DNA of 64,000 nucleotides from Methylophilus sp. 13 (GCF_015354335.1 NZ_JADKYR010000004.1:186001-250000); one strand, 5' to 3'; shown: positions 46,419 through 56,290, counted from the stretch's first letter. Notes: generated by a model from the letters alone, not told the origin. Numbers and translations are program-made.

Positions 46419-47288
46419 GTGGCTTTGCGCTTAAGAGCATTATTTCTTACCTGGTGCCTGTTCTGCATGGCGCTGGTCAGCCATGCAGACGATCTGGTTG
46501 CTATCCCTGCTTTACAGGCTGCGGTTACCGATTTGACGCAGACCTTGCGTCCTGAAGAGCAAGCGGCCCTGAACCAGAAGCTGAGCCAGTTTGCACAGCA
46601 AGCTGGCTCGCAGGTCGCGGTACTGATCTTGCCCAGCACGCAGCCAGAAGACATCGCGCAATTTGGCATTCGCCTGGCCGAAGCCTGGAAAATTGGCCGC
46701 GATAAGCAGGATGATGGCGTGATTGTGATCGTCGCCAAAAACGACAAAAAAATGCGCATTGAAGTCGGCTATGGGCTGGAAGGGGCGATTCCTGACGCGA
46801 TTGCCAAGCGCATTATTGCCGAGCAAATGGCGCCGGCCTTCAAGCAGGGCCAGTTTTACAACGGCCTGAATCTGGCCACGGATACCTTGATCAAGCTGAT
46901 ACAAGGCGAGCAACTGCCCGCAGCGGATAAATCATCCTCGCATCACTCAAATGCGGATGGCTGGATGACCATGCTGCCGATATTGATGTTTGCCGCCATT
47001 ATCGCCGGGGCGATTTTCAAGAGCATGTTAGGGGATTTTCCGGGCAGCCTGGTGACTGGCGGTGCGTTGGGTGTACTGGCCGGATTCATGGGGGCCACTT
47101 TGCTGGTCATGGGCTTGGTCGGCCTGGCGGCATTTGTCTTTACACTGGCCATGGGCGGGCGCGGTGGCAGTGGTATGCCGTATTCTGCGGGCGGCTTTGG
47201 CGGCTACTCAGGCGGCAGCCGTGGGCCAGATATTTTCAGTGGCGGTGGCGGTGATTTTGGCGGCGGCGGGGCTTCCGGCGATTGGTAA
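46419..47288 (+). CDS. TPM-domain membrane protein with Gly-rich tail (YgcG-like)
   Basis: A 289-aa protein. It has a signal peptide (WCLFCMALVSHA), the TPM domain (about 25-160; VAVLILPSTQPEDIAQFGIRLAEAW, DDGVIVIVAKNDKKMRIEVGYGLEG), a helical region with two hydrophobic stretches (about 190-245) and a Gly/Ser-rich tail ending GGGASGDW. The start is probably GTG at 46419. It follows lemA by six bases. TPM proteins are linked to membrane or photosystem repair in plants; the bacterial role is unknown. Confidence 0.88.
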   Translation: MALRLRALFLTWCLFCMALVSHADDLVAIPALQAAVTDLTQTLRPEEQAALNQKLSQFAQQAGSQVAVLILPSTQPEDIAQFGIRLAEAWKIGRDKQDDGVIVIVAKNDKKMRIEVGYGLEGAIPDAIAKRIIAEQMAPAFKQGQFYNGLNLATDTLIKLIQGEQLPAADKSSSHHSNADGWMTMLPILMFAAIIAGAIFKSMLGDFPGSLVTGGALGVLAGFMGATLLVMGLVGLAAFVFTLAMGGRGGSGMPYSAGGFGGYSGGSRGPDIFSGGGGDFGGGGASGDW

Positions 47289-47297
47289 ACTAAACAC

Positions 47298-47807
47298 ATG
47301 AAACCCATTCATCCTCTCAAACGCTGGTTTAAGCATGCCTGGAGCCATCCTCGCCAGGTCAAGGTTCTGTTTTCTGCACAGGCGCTGGCCAATATTGAAA
47401 ATGCTATCTCACAAAATGAACACCATCATGCCGGTGAAATACGCGTGGTGATTGAGTCTGGCTTGCCTGCCTATGCTATCCTGAGAGGGCTCACCCCACG
47501 GCAACGCGCCATTCACTTGTTTGGTCATTTGAATATCTGGGATACCGAGCAGAACAATGGCGTACTGATTTACCTGTGCCTGGCCGATCAGGATGTAGAA
47601 ATTGTCGCCGACCGCGGTATTCATCGGCAGGTGGGGCAATCAGGCTGGCAGCAGATTTGCCAGCAGATGGAAGGGATGTTCAGAAGTGGGCAGTTTGAAG
47701 CAGGTGTGCTTTACGGTATTCAGGCCATTGGCCAACATTTGGCAGCGCATTTTCCGCCCGAAGCTGTGCCGCGTAACGAGTTGTCTAACCGCGTCCTTAT
47801 TCTCTAG
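47298..47807 (+). CDS. Soluble TPM-domain protein
   Basis: A 169-aa protein without obvious signal peptide, carrying a TPM domain (HHHAGEIRVVIESGLP, WDTEQNNGVLIYLCLADQDVEIVADRGIH, FRSGQFEAGVLYGIQAIGQHLAAHFP). Its N-terminus is basic (KPIHPLKRWFKHAWSHPRQVK). It completes a lemA-TPM-TPM operon. Function unknown; an intracellular partner of the membrane TPM protein is possible. Confidence 0.85.
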   Translation: MKPIHPLKRWFKHAWSHPRQVKVLFSAQALANIENAISQNEHHHAGEIRVVIESGLPAYAILRGLTPRQRAIHLFGHLNIWDTEQNNGVLIYLCLADQDVEIVADRGIHRQVGQSGWQQICQQMEGMFRSGQFEAGVLYGIQAIGQHLAAHFPPEAVPRNELSNRVLIL

Positions 47808-48453
47808 CGCACACCTGTTCTCTGGTTTTGTATTGGCCTGCTTATCGGGCGCGATGCCAGCACAGGCCGATCTCAAAGACATCTATCGTATTTATCACAG
47901 TCCTCCCACCCTGCAAGCTTTTGAGATTTGTCAGGGCGGGGGCTGTGTCCAGTCAGACGTGCTGAGCCTGAGCTCTGCCGAATGGGATAACGTCGAGCAA
48001 CTATTTACGCCGCTACCATCGAATGCAGAGGCCGAGCGCGAGGCCATTGCAAAAGCCATCGGCCTGCTGGAGGACATGGTCGGTACCAAAATTGGTACTG
48101 CAGCAGACCGTGCCGGGACGTTTAACAACAGTGAATACCTGCATCAACAAGACTGCAACGACGAAGCGATCAACAGTACGACCTATCTGCGACTGATGCA
48201 GCAAGCTGGCCTGATCCGTTACCATGACATTCTTGATACCCGCACCCGCAAGTTTTTTCTAACCGGCTGGCCACATACGGCCGCCGTCATCCGTGAGCAG
48301 GCCAATCAAGCTGAATATGCGGTTGATAGCTGGTTCTACGATAACGGCTATCCGGCCACCATCATCCCGATGGCGACCTGGAAAGACGGATACATTCCTA
48401 CCGATAGTCCGATCTTGCAACGGCCACAGCAAAAAGAGGCGACTGCCGAGTAG
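47728..48453 (+). CDS. Conserved exported protein of unknown function
   Basis: No family was recognised. A signal peptide is clear (LFSGFVLACLSGAMPAQA, cleaved before DLKDIY). Conserved-looking points in the mature part include two Cys in FEICQGGGCVQSD, QQDCNDEAINSTTYL, HDILDTRTRKFFLTGWPHTAAVI and DSWFYDNGYPA. The pattern is like a widespread proteobacterial family of short exported proteins. The start is uncertain: the frame overlaps the TPM gene and no ATG gives a signal peptide. The TTG at 47728 is a guess. The mature region begins near 47860. Confidence 0.6.
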   Translation: MANIWQRIFRPKLCRVTSCLTASLFSSAHLFSGFVLACLSGAMPAQADLKDIYRIYHSPPTLQAFEICQGGGCVQSDVLSLSSAEWDNVEQLFTPLPSNAEAEREAIAKAIGLLEDMVGTKIGTAADRAGTFNNSEYLHQQDCNDEAINSTTYLRLMQQAGLIRYHDILDTRTRKFFLTGWPHTAAVIREQANQAEYAVDSWFYDNGYPATIIPMATWKDGYIPTDSPILQRPQQKEATAE

Positions 48454-48520
48454 GCGCGGATGACGCCGCCAGCGAATAAGGCTAAAATCGCGCTTTCGGA
48501 TTTTAATTAAAGTTATTCTT

Positions 48521-50230
48521 ATGCGCGCCTCACAATTTTTCATTGCTACCCAAAAAGAAGCCCCTTCAGACGCTGAACTCATCAGCCACAAACTGATGGT
48601 GCGTGCCGGCTTGATCAAAAGGCTGGGCAGCGGGTTGTATAGCTGGATGCCGCTGGGCTTGCGCGTGCTGCGCAAGGTAGAAAACATTGTGCGCGACGAG
48701 ATGAACAAGGCGGGGGCACTGGAGCTGTTGATGCCCGCCGTGCAGCCTAAAGAGTTGTGGGAGGAAACCGGCCGCTGGGCGGTGTTTGGCCCACAAATGC
48801 TCAAGATTCAGGACAGGCACGAGCGTGACTTCTGCTTTGGCCCCACGCATGAAGAAGTGATTACTGACATCGCGCGTAAGGAAATCAGCAGCTACAAACA
48901 GTTGCCGCTAAATTTTTACCAGATTCAGACCAAGTTTCGTGATGAGATTCGCCCGCGTTTTGGCGTGATGCGTGCCCGCGAATTTTTGATGAAAGATGCC
49001 TACTCTTTCCATACCAGCGTCGATTGCCTGGTGAATACCTACAACACCATGCACACGGCTTATAGCAATGTGTTCACTCGCCTGGGCCTCAAGTTCCGCG
49101 CCGTGAAAGCCGACTCAGGCGCCATTGGTGGCGATGGCTCGCAAGAGTTTCACGTACTGGCAGACAGCGGTGAAGATGCACTGGCCTATTGCGAGCAATC
49201 TGATTACGCGGCTAACGTAGAACTGGCCGAAGCCGTGGCGACTGGCAGCCGTGCTGCAGCCACAGAAGCCATGCGTGAAGTGGATACACCCAAGCAGACC
49301 ACGTGTGAAGATGTGGCCAAGTTGCTGGAAGTGCCAGTGAGCAAAACCGTGAAGTCGGTGGCCTTGGTAGTGGATGGTGTGTTTACGCTGGCCTTGTTGC
49401 GCGGTGATCATCAACTCAATGAAGTGAAATTCGGCAAGGTAGAGGGCGTGAAAGAGTTTCGACTGGCAACAGAAGAAGAAATCCGCGCCAACCTGAACTG
49501 CCCACCTGGCTTTATTGGCCCGGTGGGCGTGAATGCCAATGTACGCGTGGTGGCCGATAGAACCGTGGCCCTGATGAGTGACTTTGTCTGTGGCGCCAAT
49601 AAACCTAAGTTTCACTTGGCAGGGGTTAACTTTGGCCGCGATTTGCCTGAGCCAGCCATCGTGGCCGATATCCGCAACGTGATAGAAGGCGATGCGAGCC
49701 CGGATGGCAAAGGCACCCTGAGTTTGTGCCGCGGCATTGAAGTCGGCCATATTTTCCAGTTGCGCACCAAGTATTCAGAAGCCATGCAGGCGACTTATCT
49801 GGACGAAAACGGCCAATCACAAGTGATGGAAATGGGCTGTTATGGCATTGGCGTGTCACGGATTGTGGGGGCAGCGATTGAGCAGGGCAATGATGACAAA
49901 GGCATTATTTTCCCCTTGAGCATGGCACCGTTTGCGGTGGTGATTTGCCCGATCGGCCTCGATAAGAGCGACGCAGTCAAACAGGCCGCGTTTGAGCTCT
50001 ATGCGCAACTGCAACAGGCGGGTGTAGATGTCTTGCTCGATGACCGTGGCGAGCGTCCGGGGGTCATGTTTGCAGAAAGTGACCTTATGGGCATTCCGCA
50101 CCGCGTGGTGATTGGTGACCGTGGCCTGGCTGAAGGCAAGGTGGAATACAAAGGCCGCACCGATGCTGAAGCACAAAACCTGCAAGTGGCTGATTGCTTG
50201 GCCTTTTTGCAGCGCAAGCTTGCTGAGTAA
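48521..50230 (+). CDS. proS: Prolyl-tRNA synthetase
   Basis: Class II synthetase of the bacterial long type (569 aa) with an editing insertion. Motifs: [36 protein letters not shown]-type [41 protein letters not shown], editing-domain residues near 240-390 and CYGIGVSRI. The frame is complete. A short hairpin with a T-run follows. Confidence 0.96.
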   Translation: MRASQFFIATQKEAPSDAELISHKLMVRAGLIKRLGSGLYSWMPLGLRVLRKVENIVRDEMNKAGALELLMPAVQPKELWEETGRWAVFGPQMLKIQDRHERDFCFGPTHEEVITDIARKEISSYKQLPLNFYQIQTKFRDEIRPRFGVMRAREFLMKDAYSFHTSVDCLVNTYNTMHTAYSNVFTRLGLKFRAVKADSGAIGGDGSQEFHVLADSGEDALAYCEQSDYAANVELAEAVATGSRAAATEAMREVDTPKQTTCEDVAKLLEVPVSKTVKSVALVVDGVFTLALLRGDHQLNEVKFGKVEGVKEFRLATEEEIRANLNCPPGFIGPVGVNANVRVVADRTVALMSDFVCGANKPKFHLAGVNFGRDLPEPAIVADIRNVIEGDASPDGKGTLSLCRGIEVGHIFQLRTKYSEAMQATYLDENGQSQVMEMGCYGIGVSRIVGAAIEQGNDDKGIIFPLSMAPFAVVICPIGLDKSDAVKQAAFELYAQLQQAGVDVLLDDRGERPGVMFAESDLMGIPHRVVIGDRGLAEGKVEYKGRTDAEAQNLQVADCLAFLQRKLAE

Positions 50231-50235
50231 TTAGC

Positions 50236-50256
50236 GGGATTTAATCCCTCTTTTTG
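50236..50256 (+). terminator. Weak terminator after proS
   Basis: A five-base stem GGGAT TTA ATCCC followed by TCTTTTT begins five bases past the proS stop. Confidence 0.45.
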
Positions 50257-50295
50257 CCCGTCCACGGCACGCCGCTTGTGATTACAATAGGCAAC

Positions 50296-50940
50296 ATGAA
50301 AAAAGTGTTTTTTTATGTGTTTGCCTTGTTGGTCACCGGCCTTTGTCTGTGGGCGGCGCCTTCTATGGCGGGCAATCAAAAAGAAGAGCCGCTGGCCAAT
50401 AGCGTTAAAGCTGTGATGCAAAAATCCGTCAGTGACCTGGCCGCGCCGCGTCTGATTTTTGATTCCGAGCAGGCAGCACAAGTCTGGTTGCAAGAAATGT
50501 CAGCCCGCTTGGCCAAGCGCATGCCAGACGCGCACTACCGTGAAGATTTTCTCAAGTCCGTGCATTATGAGGCCACACGCGCCGGGCTGGATCCGCAGTT
50601 GGTGCTAGGTCTGATTCATGTTGAAAGCGGGTTTAAAAAGTATGCAGTCTCTAGCGTGGGCGCGAGAGGCTATATGCAGGTGATGCCTTTCTGGGTGCAG
50701 TCTATTGGTACGCCTGAACACAATCTGTTTGATATGCGCCTGAATCTGCGTTATGGCTGCACGATATTGCGCCATTATCTGGATATTGAGCGCGGCGATT
50801 ATTACCGGGCCTTGGGCCGCTACAACGGCAGTCTGGGCAAGCCGGACTATCCGAATTTAGTGGTGGGGGCTTGGCGCAATCATTGGCATTACACGCCATC
50901 GGCGCAAGTGATCAAAGTGAATATGACCAGCAGCCAGTAA
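50296..50940 (+). CDS. Exported lytic transglycosylase (SLT domain)
   Basis: Periplasmic murein lytic transglycosylase (214 aa). It has a signal peptide (FALLVTGLCLWAAPSMA) and a goose-type lysozyme-like SLT domain. The catalytic Glu lies in LIHVESGFKKYAVS, with GARGYMQVMPFW and ALGRYNGSLGKPDYP. ATG at 50296 gives the signal peptide; a longer frame upstream is not preferred. It cleaves glycan strands to 1,6-anhydro products. Confidence 0.92.
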   Translation: MKKVFFYVFALLVTGLCLWAAPSMAGNQKEEPLANSVKAVMQKSVSDLAAPRLIFDSEQAAQVWLQEMSARLAKRMPDAHYREDFLKSVHYEATRAGLDPQLVLGLIHVESGFKKYAVSSVGARGYMQVMPFWVQSIGTPEHNLFDMRLNLRYGCTILRHYLDIERGDYYRALGRYNGSLGKPDYPNLVVGAWRNHWHYTPSAQVIKVNMTSSQ

Positions 50941-50978
50941 AAAGTACTTTACAGGTAACGTGTGCCTGCCAGCAATCA

Positions 50979-51009
50979 AAAAACCGCGCTTGAATCAGCG
51001 CGGCTTTTT
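50979..51009. terminator. Bidirectional terminator, transglycosylase/secreted protein
   Basis: CCGCGCT TGAATC AGCGCGG with an A-run on one side and a T-run on the other, between convergent genes. Confidence 0.9.
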
Positions 51010-51015
51010 TATGGG

Positions 51016-51888
51016 TTACTTGACCACCTTGAATCCGTAATAGGTGCCAAACTCGCCTTCCGATTCGTGATAAACGAATAGCATGCCGTTGGTGTATCCC
51101 AGCCCATTAAAGTGATTTTGTGAGCGCAGTTTCATGGTAGCGGGTAAGGCGCTTTTGCCCACATATTGCCCGTTTAAATCAAAAATCAATACGGCTTTAT
51201 GGTCTACGTCGAGCAAGGCCAATTCATTACCTGCCACGCCGGTGAAGGCAACAAAGTGGTCGCTGACATCATCGTGTGCCACTTTGGCTTTGGCAAAGTC
51301 CAGCTTGATCTCTTGCAATTTTTCGCGCTGCTTGGTATCCACAACAAACACCAGATTGCCCCGCTCTTGCTTGGCGAAATAGTGTTTGCTCACCGGGTCA
51401 TAACTGGGCATGGTGGCCGCATCGCCAAAGGCTGGGTTGAATTGTGAAATTTCGCCCGAAGTGCCCAGCAGCTCGCCAGTCTCGGCTACTTCCAGGCTGA
51501 AAATCCCAGTGTTAGGCAAAAAGCCGACTGCGCTAGAAATGTTGTAAGTAATGATCTCCAGCTTGCCACTATTGGGGTTGAAATAGAGCGAGCGGTTATC
51601 AAAGCCCGGTTTGGCTGACTGCACATACTTGCCGTCGCCGGTAAACGTATGCACTTCAGATTTAGAGATGGGCGCTTCAAACTCGCTGCCCATGGGCGCC
51701 AGGCCGCCATCGGCAATGTAGTAATGCTGGTTGGTTGGCAAGTAGGCCACGCCCATTGGGCGTGTGGTTGGTTTCTTGGCCAGCGGGATTTTGATGCCGA
51801 TTTCTGCCTCAGGCAAAATCTCGGCCTGGGTGGTGAGCGTCAGGCATAGCAGTGCCAGGCCGCTCAAAGTTTTTGGGATGAATTGCAT
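51016..51888 (-). CDS. Secreted protein, probable beta-propeller, function unknown
   Basis: A 290-aa protein with a signal peptide (LSGLALLCLTLTTQA) and repeating strand-rich units such as RPMGVAYLPTNQHYYIADGG, SEVHTFTGDGKYV, LVFVVDTKQREKLQEI and AVLIFDLNGQYVGKSAL. These resemble NHL/SMP-30-like propeller blades. No catalytic signature was seen. It stands alone, with ACGGAGAT before the ATG. Substrate or partner is unknown. Confidence 0.7.
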   Translation of the reverse strand: MQFIPKTLSGLALLCLTLTTQAEILPEAEIGIKIPLAKKPTTRPMGVAYLPTNQHYYIADGGLAPMGSEFEAPISKSEVHTFTGDGKYVQSAKPGFDNRSLYFNPNSGKLEIITYNISSAVGFLPNTGIFSLEVAETGELLGTSGEISQFNPAFGDAATMPSYDPVSKHYFAKQERGNLVFVVDTKQREKLQEIKLDFAKAKVAHDDVSDHFVAFTGVAGNELALLDVDHKAVLIFDLNGQYVGKSALPATMKLRSQNHFNGLGYTNGMLFVYHESEGEFGTYYGFKVVK

Positions 51889-51959
51889 ATCTCCGTATCC
51901 TAGTTTTTATCAGTGTTTAATAGACGTTATTTTAGTCTGCAAGTTTAATGCTGGGCGGA

Positions 51960-52985
51960 TTACTTGCGCGTGATCAGCATGGCATCGCCATAACTAAAAA
52001 AGCGGTAAGACTGGGCAATCGCGTGCGCATAGGCTTCACGCATCAAATCGTAACCGCCAAATGCCGAGACTAGCATCATCAAAGTGCTCTTCGGCAGGTG
52101 AAAGTTGGTGATCAAACGGTCTACCAGTTTAAACTCAAATCCTGGCGTAATAAAAATATCCGTGTCGCCATGGTGCGCAAACAACTTGCCGGCATGAGCT
52201 GCGCTTTCCAGCGTCCGCAATGAAGTGGTGCCCACGGCTGTGACCCGTTTGCCTTCAGCACGTGCTGCGAGGATGGTAGAGATGGTCTCTTCCGGCAAAT
52301 GGTAAACCTCGCTATGCATATGGTGCTCGGCGATATTGTCTACCTTCACTGGCTGAAACGTCCCCGCGCCCACATGCAGCGTCACATAACGCACATGGAC
52401 GCCTTTATCCATTAGCGATTGCAACAGCACCTCGTCAAAATGCAACCCCGCAGTTGGCGCGGCCACTGCACCCGCATGCTTGGCAAACACCGTCTGGTAG
52501 CGGCTATCGTCGGTCGCATCTGCCGCGTGCTCAATATACGGCGGCAAAGGTAATTGGCCATACTGTTCCAAAAAGTCATACCACGACTGTTCGCCAAGTA
52601 AGCGAATATGGAACATATCCTGCACCCTGCCGAGCACCTCAGCCTGCATCTCGCCAGCCAGGTGCAGCATACTCCCTGCCTTTGGGGAGCGGGATGATTT
52701 GATTTGCGCATAAGCTTCTTGCGGCGACAGCACGCGGTCTATCATCACCTCAATCTGTCCGCCAGTGGCTTTCTGGCCAAACAATCTGGCCTTGATGACT
52801 TTGGTATCGTTCAGGACCAGCACATCGCCTGCGGCAAACTGCTCGCCAATCTGCCGGAACAATTTATCCTTGATGGAACCGTCTTGCGCATTGACCTCCA
52901 GCAAGCGGCTTTCTGAACGATTGGGTAACGGATATTGGGCAATCAGGTGGGGTGGAAGATAAAAATCGAAATCTAGAGTTCTCAT
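51960..52985 (-). CDS. queA: S-adenosylmethionine:tRNA ribosyltransferase-isomerase
   Basis: Queuosine pathway enzyme (341 aa). Begins [20 protein letters not shown] and has [51 protein letters not shown] and [17 protein letters not shown], all typical of QueA. Its 5' end lies 54 bases from the divergent tRNA-Leu gene. No tgt gene follows. Confidence 0.96.
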   Translation of the reverse strand: MRTLDFDFYLPPHLIAQYPLPNRSESRLLEVNAQDGSIKDKLFRQIGEQFAAGDVLVLNDTKVIKARLFGQKATGGQIEVMIDRVLSPQEAYAQIKSSRSPKAGSMLHLAGEMQAEVLGRVQDMFHIRLLGEQSWYDFLEQYGQLPLPPYIEHAADATDDSRYQTVFAKHAGAVAAPTAGLHFDEVLLQSLMDKGVHVRYVTLHVGAGTFQPVKVDNIAEHHMHSEVYHLPEETISTILAARAEGKRVTAVGTTSLRTLESAAHAGKLFAHHGDTDIFITPGFEFKLVDRLITNFHLPKSTLMMLVSAFGGYDLMREAYAHAIAQSYRFFSYGDAMLITRK

Positions 52986-53007
52986 AAATGAAAATTATGG
53001 TTATAAT
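52979..53007 (+). promoter_or_regulatory. Promoter of the tRNA-Leu gene
   Basis: A perfect -10 box TATAAT (53002-53007) is preceded by TTCTCA (52979-52984) at 17-base spacing. Transcription would begin about 26 bases before the mature tRNA. The -35 box overlaps the divergent queA start codon. Confidence 0.65.
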
Positions 53008-53039
53008 AGCCGTCTTTGATGTCCTACATTATATCCCAT

Positions 53040-53124
53040 GCCGGGATGGCGGAACTGGTAGACGCACTGGACTCAAAATCCAGCGCCGCAAGGCGTGCCG
53101 GTTCGATTCCGGCTCCCGGCACCA
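53040..53124 (+). tRNA. tRNA-Leu (anticodon CAA)
   Basis: The acceptor stem GCCGGGA pairs with TCCCGGC (53114-53120). The anticodon arm CTGGA-CTCAAAA-TCCAG gives anticodon CAA, reading UUG. A long variable arm (GCCGCAAGGC) marks a class II tRNA, the T-arm has GGTTCGATTCC, and the 3' CCA is encoded. An intrinsic terminator lies about 50 bases downstream. Confidence 0.97.
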
Positions 53125-53173
53125 AGAAGTACTCTCAAGTAGTACCAAAAAGACTCAAAATAGTATGAATTTC

Positions 53174-53203
53174 AAAGGCTTAGATGAAAATCTAAGCCTT
53201 TTT
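53174..53203 (+). terminator. Intrinsic terminator after tRNA-Leu
   Basis: AAAGGCTTAGAT GAAA ATCTAAGCCTTTTT, a 12-base-pair perfect stem ending in a T-run. Confidence 0.9.
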
Positions 53204-53250
53204 GCTTTACGAGAGACTATATCGCAGGATATGGACTTTAAACGAGCGGA

Positions 53251-54036
53251 TTAATTTTTTACCTCAATCAAATCCCGATAGACATGCCAACTTGCGTGCC
53301 CAACCACGGGCATGGTCAGCATTAAACCTAAAAAGTTGGTCGCCAGGCCAAATCCAATGAGCACGACAATACAAAAAGCCCAGAGCAGCATGGGGATAGG
53401 GTTGCGGGCGCAGGTGCGCAGGCTGGTAATGGCGGCGGTCCAGGCGCTGGTGTTTCTATCTAGCATGAGGGGCATGGCAATGACGCTGATGCTGAAAATG
53501 GCAGCGGCAAACAAGGCGCCAGTGCCAAAGTAAACTAACAGGAAAACCGGTTGTTTGAATGTGAATACATTGATGACGACATCGGTAAAGGTGGGCAGCG
53601 CACCGTGAAAGTAATGCGAGAAAATGGTCATGGAGAGCCGCACCCAGCTTAAAAACAAACACACCAGCAGCACGGTAAACAGAGTGATGTTGATGAGGTT
53701 GGGTAGCCAGGCCATGAGCGTGGGGGCGAGGGCGGGTGGCTCACCAGCTTCCATGCGTCTGCTCAGATCGTATAGCCCCATGGCCAGGAATGGCCCTAGC
53801 AGGAAAAACCCGGTAGTGAGCCCGGCGAGCAGCCAGTAATTTTCAGCGAAGATGGTGTGTAACAGGATGCCTGTTGCCGCAAAAAAAATGCCATAAAACA
53901 GGCTGGCACGGCCACCGAGATGAATGTCAGTTACGCCGGAGTGTAGCCAGTCTGGAATGATGTGGATGGGGACTTTTCGAATTAAAAATTCATCGTCAGC
54001 GTGTATTTTGTTGGCTGAAATATGCTGTATGCCCAT
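53251..54036 (-). CDS. DUF2189 integral membrane protein
   Basis: A 261-aa membrane protein with six or so hydrophobic helices. Key segments: HLGGRASLFYGIFFAATGIL, GPFLAMGLYDLSRRMEAGE and VIAMPLMLDRNTSAWTAAITSL, as in the DUF2189 family of proteobacteria. These are often annotated as cytochrome c oxidase-associated or simply unknown. ATG at 54036 has GGGGG upstream; a TTG six codons earlier is possible. It lies near the cox operon in opposite direction. Confidence 0.85.
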   Translation of the reverse strand: MGIQHISANKIHADDEFLIRKVPIHIIPDWLHSGVTDIHLGGRASLFYGIFFAATGILLHTIFAENYWLLAGLTTGFFLLGPFLAMGLYDLSRRMEAGEPPALAPTLMAWLPNLINITLFTVLLVCLFLSWVRLSMTIFSHYFHGALPTFTDVVINVFTFKQPVFLLVYFGTGALFAAAIFSISVIAMPLMLDRNTSAWTAAITSLRTCARNPIPMLLWAFCIVVLIGFGLATNFLGLMLTMPVVGHASWHVYRDLIEVKN

Positions 54037-54054
54037 GTGTTTGGCCCCCGTCAA

Positions 54055-54602
54055 AAATGATGGCTATCATTCATTGCTGCTGGCAGTGGGGCCGGTCTTA
54101 AAACTAAAAATACACTTTCGTGGACGGCGGTCCCGCTACTGGCATTTCTAATCAATCAACACAAAAAACTGCTTTGAATGCGCCAAGTTTTGAGGCTTTG
54201 CGCACGTTACCCGGAGCGCATTTCTGTTCCGAGAGTTGTTTAGCTTAATCATGAATGGTGGCTTAAGCAACAACAAAAATGTGACAACACCCACCGGAAT
54301 ATTTTCTTGATTGTGCTTTTAAGTGACATTTTGCGCTGCGGGTGAGCACAACTATCTAGATGGCCGAATCAAGGTTTTGAATTGCTTTGCCGCGTTTTTA
54401 AGGGGCTGTGAGGGGGATTGCAATTGTGAGATTGGTAGAGTGAGAGTGTTTTTTTGTTAAGCGTGGCTATTCATAAATTTACATTGATGACATTGGCGCC
54501 GGGCATTTTTTGTCTTGTCACTGCGATTATCTTGTGCTAATTTACAACATGTAACAAATTTGTAACTAAACGTAATTTGGTTGATACAAGCTGAATTCTG
54601 GG
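54055..54602. other. Gene-free region before the cox operon
   Basis: About 550 bases without a credible coding region. It is AT-rich towards its right end and probably holds the cox operon promoter. No unambiguous promoter boxes or operator were recognised. Confidence 0.5.
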
Positions 54603-54611
54603 TTGGCAAAC

Positions 54612-55073
54612 ATGTTATCTATTTGCGAAACACAATGCGTTACCAGGCCAAATGCCTCGGCTTCATCGGAAAGTGTGTTGAAGTTGTTGCTGAGTTTGGG
54701 CGTGTTTTCGGGGCTGATTGCCATGGCTTTTTTGCATATCGGTGCCTGGATGGTGTTGCCATTTGCTGGCTTGGAATTGGTGTTGGTGGTTCTGGCGTTT
54801 GTGGTGGTGCTGCGTCATAGCGGTGACTACGAAAAAATCACTTTCGTTGAGGATCATATTGAAATCGAACAAAGTGTGTTGGGGAAAATAAAACACGTTC
54901 GGTTTCAGCGCTACTGGACCCGTATAACGCTCAGGGAAGGTGAGAACGGCAAGACGTCACTGTGGATAGGGTCCCATAATCAAGAAGTCGAGTTTGGTCG
55001 AGATACCATGGATGATGCGCAACGCGAAGCCCTGGCCTCTCATCTCAAACGAATACTTCTAAAAACTAGATAA
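54612..55073 (+). CDS. DUF2244 integral membrane protein
   Basis: A 153-aa protein with two transmembrane helices (LKLLLSLGVFSGLIAMAFLHIGAWMVLPFAGLEL region, split at the loop) and a soluble C-terminal part (EKITFVEDHIEIEQ, VRFQRYWTRITLR). DUF2244 genes commonly precede the cytochrome c oxidase operon in alpha- and betaproteobacteria. Function unknown. ATG at 54612 is preferred to the TTG at 54603. coxB follows 20 bases later. Confidence 0.85.
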   Translation: MLSICETQCVTRPNASASSESVLKLLLSLGVFSGLIAMAFLHIGAWMVLPFAGLELVLVVLAFVVVLRHSGDYEKITFVEDHIEIEQSVLGKIKHVRFQRYWTRITLREGENGKTSLWIGSHNQEVEFGRDTMDDAQREALASHLKRILLKTR

Positions 55074-55093
55074 CTGGATTTTGGAGCGATTAG

Positions 55094-56260
55094 ATGCAAG
55101 GGATGAAGAAACTCGGGGTTGGTGCGGTTGCATGGTTTTTGTCTTTAAGTGCGCATGCTGACTACACCTGGAATTTTCCGGAGCCAGTCACGCCAATGGC
55201 TTTGGATACCCTCCACGTACATAATAAATTCATGCTGATTACTGCCGTGATTTTTGTGGTGGTGCTGGCAATCATGATTTACTCGATTGTGACCCACCGG
55301 CACAGCAAAGGCTACAAACCTGTCGCCGATAACCCTCCCTCTACTGCCGTAGAAATTTTCTGGACCTTGATCCCGTTTGCGATCCTGCTGTTGATTGACT
55401 TTGTCATCATGGGTATCCCGGCCTATCACAGCGTGGTGATGATGGAAGACACGCGAGACCAATCGACCATGGTGATCAAAATTACCGGGTCACAGTGGCG
55501 CTGGCAATATGAGTATCTTGATGGCGATGCCAAGGGCATCAAGTTCGTCAGCAACCTGGCGACGACTAACGGCCAAATGCATAACGAGGAAGATAAAGGC
55601 GAGCACTACTTGCTTGAAGTCGATAATCCGCTGGTGTTGCCTGTCGGCGAGAAGGTGCGCATTTTGATGACGGCCTCTGATGTGTTGCATAACTGGTGGG
55701 TGCCACAGTTTGGCTCGTCACGTGTGGCCGTGCCTGGGTTTATCCGTGAAACCTGGGTGCAAGTCGAGAAGCCAGGCGTCTACCGCGGTCAATGCAAAGA
55801 ACTCTGTGGCAAGGGGCATGGCTATATGCCGGTGGTTGTGAATGCGGTTTCCAAAGAAGAGTTTGCGCAGTGGGCAAACAAAAAACAGGATGAGCAAAAA
55901 GCCGCGAATGATGTGAAAGAAATGACCAAGGATGAGTTGGTGGCGCAGGGTAAAGTGGTATACGAGAAAAACTGTGCCGTCTGCCATCAGGTGACCGGGG
56001 CTGGCTTGCCGCCTGCATTCCCGGCCTTGACCGGCAGCAAAATTGCGACGGGCGCTATTTTTGGCTCTGATGGCAAATATCAGAAAGATAGCCATCTTGA
56101 CCGCGTGCTGAATGGCAAGGGTGTGATGCCCGCCTGGAAGGCAACTTTGAACGATACGGAAATTGCAGCGGTGATCACCTATGAGCGTAATGCCTTGGGT
56201 AACGCGGCGGCAGTGGATGCCGTGTTGCAGCCGGCGCAAGTTAAAGCAGCCCGTGAATAA
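55094..56260 (+). CDS. coxB: Cytochrome c oxidase subunit II with fused cytochrome c domain
   Basis: caa3-like subunit II (388 aa). It has a signal peptide, two transmembrane helices (about 40-65 and 80-105) and the CuA domain with HNWWVPQFG and GQCKELCGKGHGYM, giving the copper-binding His, two Cys, Glu, His and Met. A C-terminal class I cytochrome c domain carries CAVCHQ near 295 and GVMPAW as distal Met. The CuA centre accepts electrons directly. GGAG precedes the ATG; first oxidase gene of the operon. Confidence 0.95.
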   Translation: MQGMKKLGVGAVAWFLSLSAHADYTWNFPEPVTPMALDTLHVHNKFMLITAVIFVVVLAIMIYSIVTHRHSKGYKPVADNPPSTAVEIFWTLIPFAILLLIDFVIMGIPAYHSVVMMEDTRDQSTMVIKITGSQWRWQYEYLDGDAKGIKFVSNLATTNGQMHNEEDKGEHYLLEVDNPLVLPVGEKVRILMTASDVLHNWWVPQFGSSRVAVPGFIRETWVQVEKPGVYRGQCKELCGKGHGYMPVVVNAVSKEEFAQWANKKQDEQKAANDVKEMTKDELVAQGKVVYEKNCAVCHQVTGAGLPPAFPALTGSKIATGAIFGSDGKYQKDSHLDRVLNGKGVMPAWKATLNDTEIAAVITYERNALGNAAAVDAVLQPAQVKAARE

Positions 56261-56290
56261 ATATTTAAGCGATTGATTTAGGAGAGCACT

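Noticed and set aside
53125-53250. Integration (att) site at the 3' end of tRNA-Leu
   Set aside because: No duplicated tRNA end, integrase or foreign block downstream; only the terminator is seen.
52988-53254. Open frame running through the tRNA-Leu gene
   Set aside because: It overlaps a clear tRNA and has no ribosome site or protein similarity.
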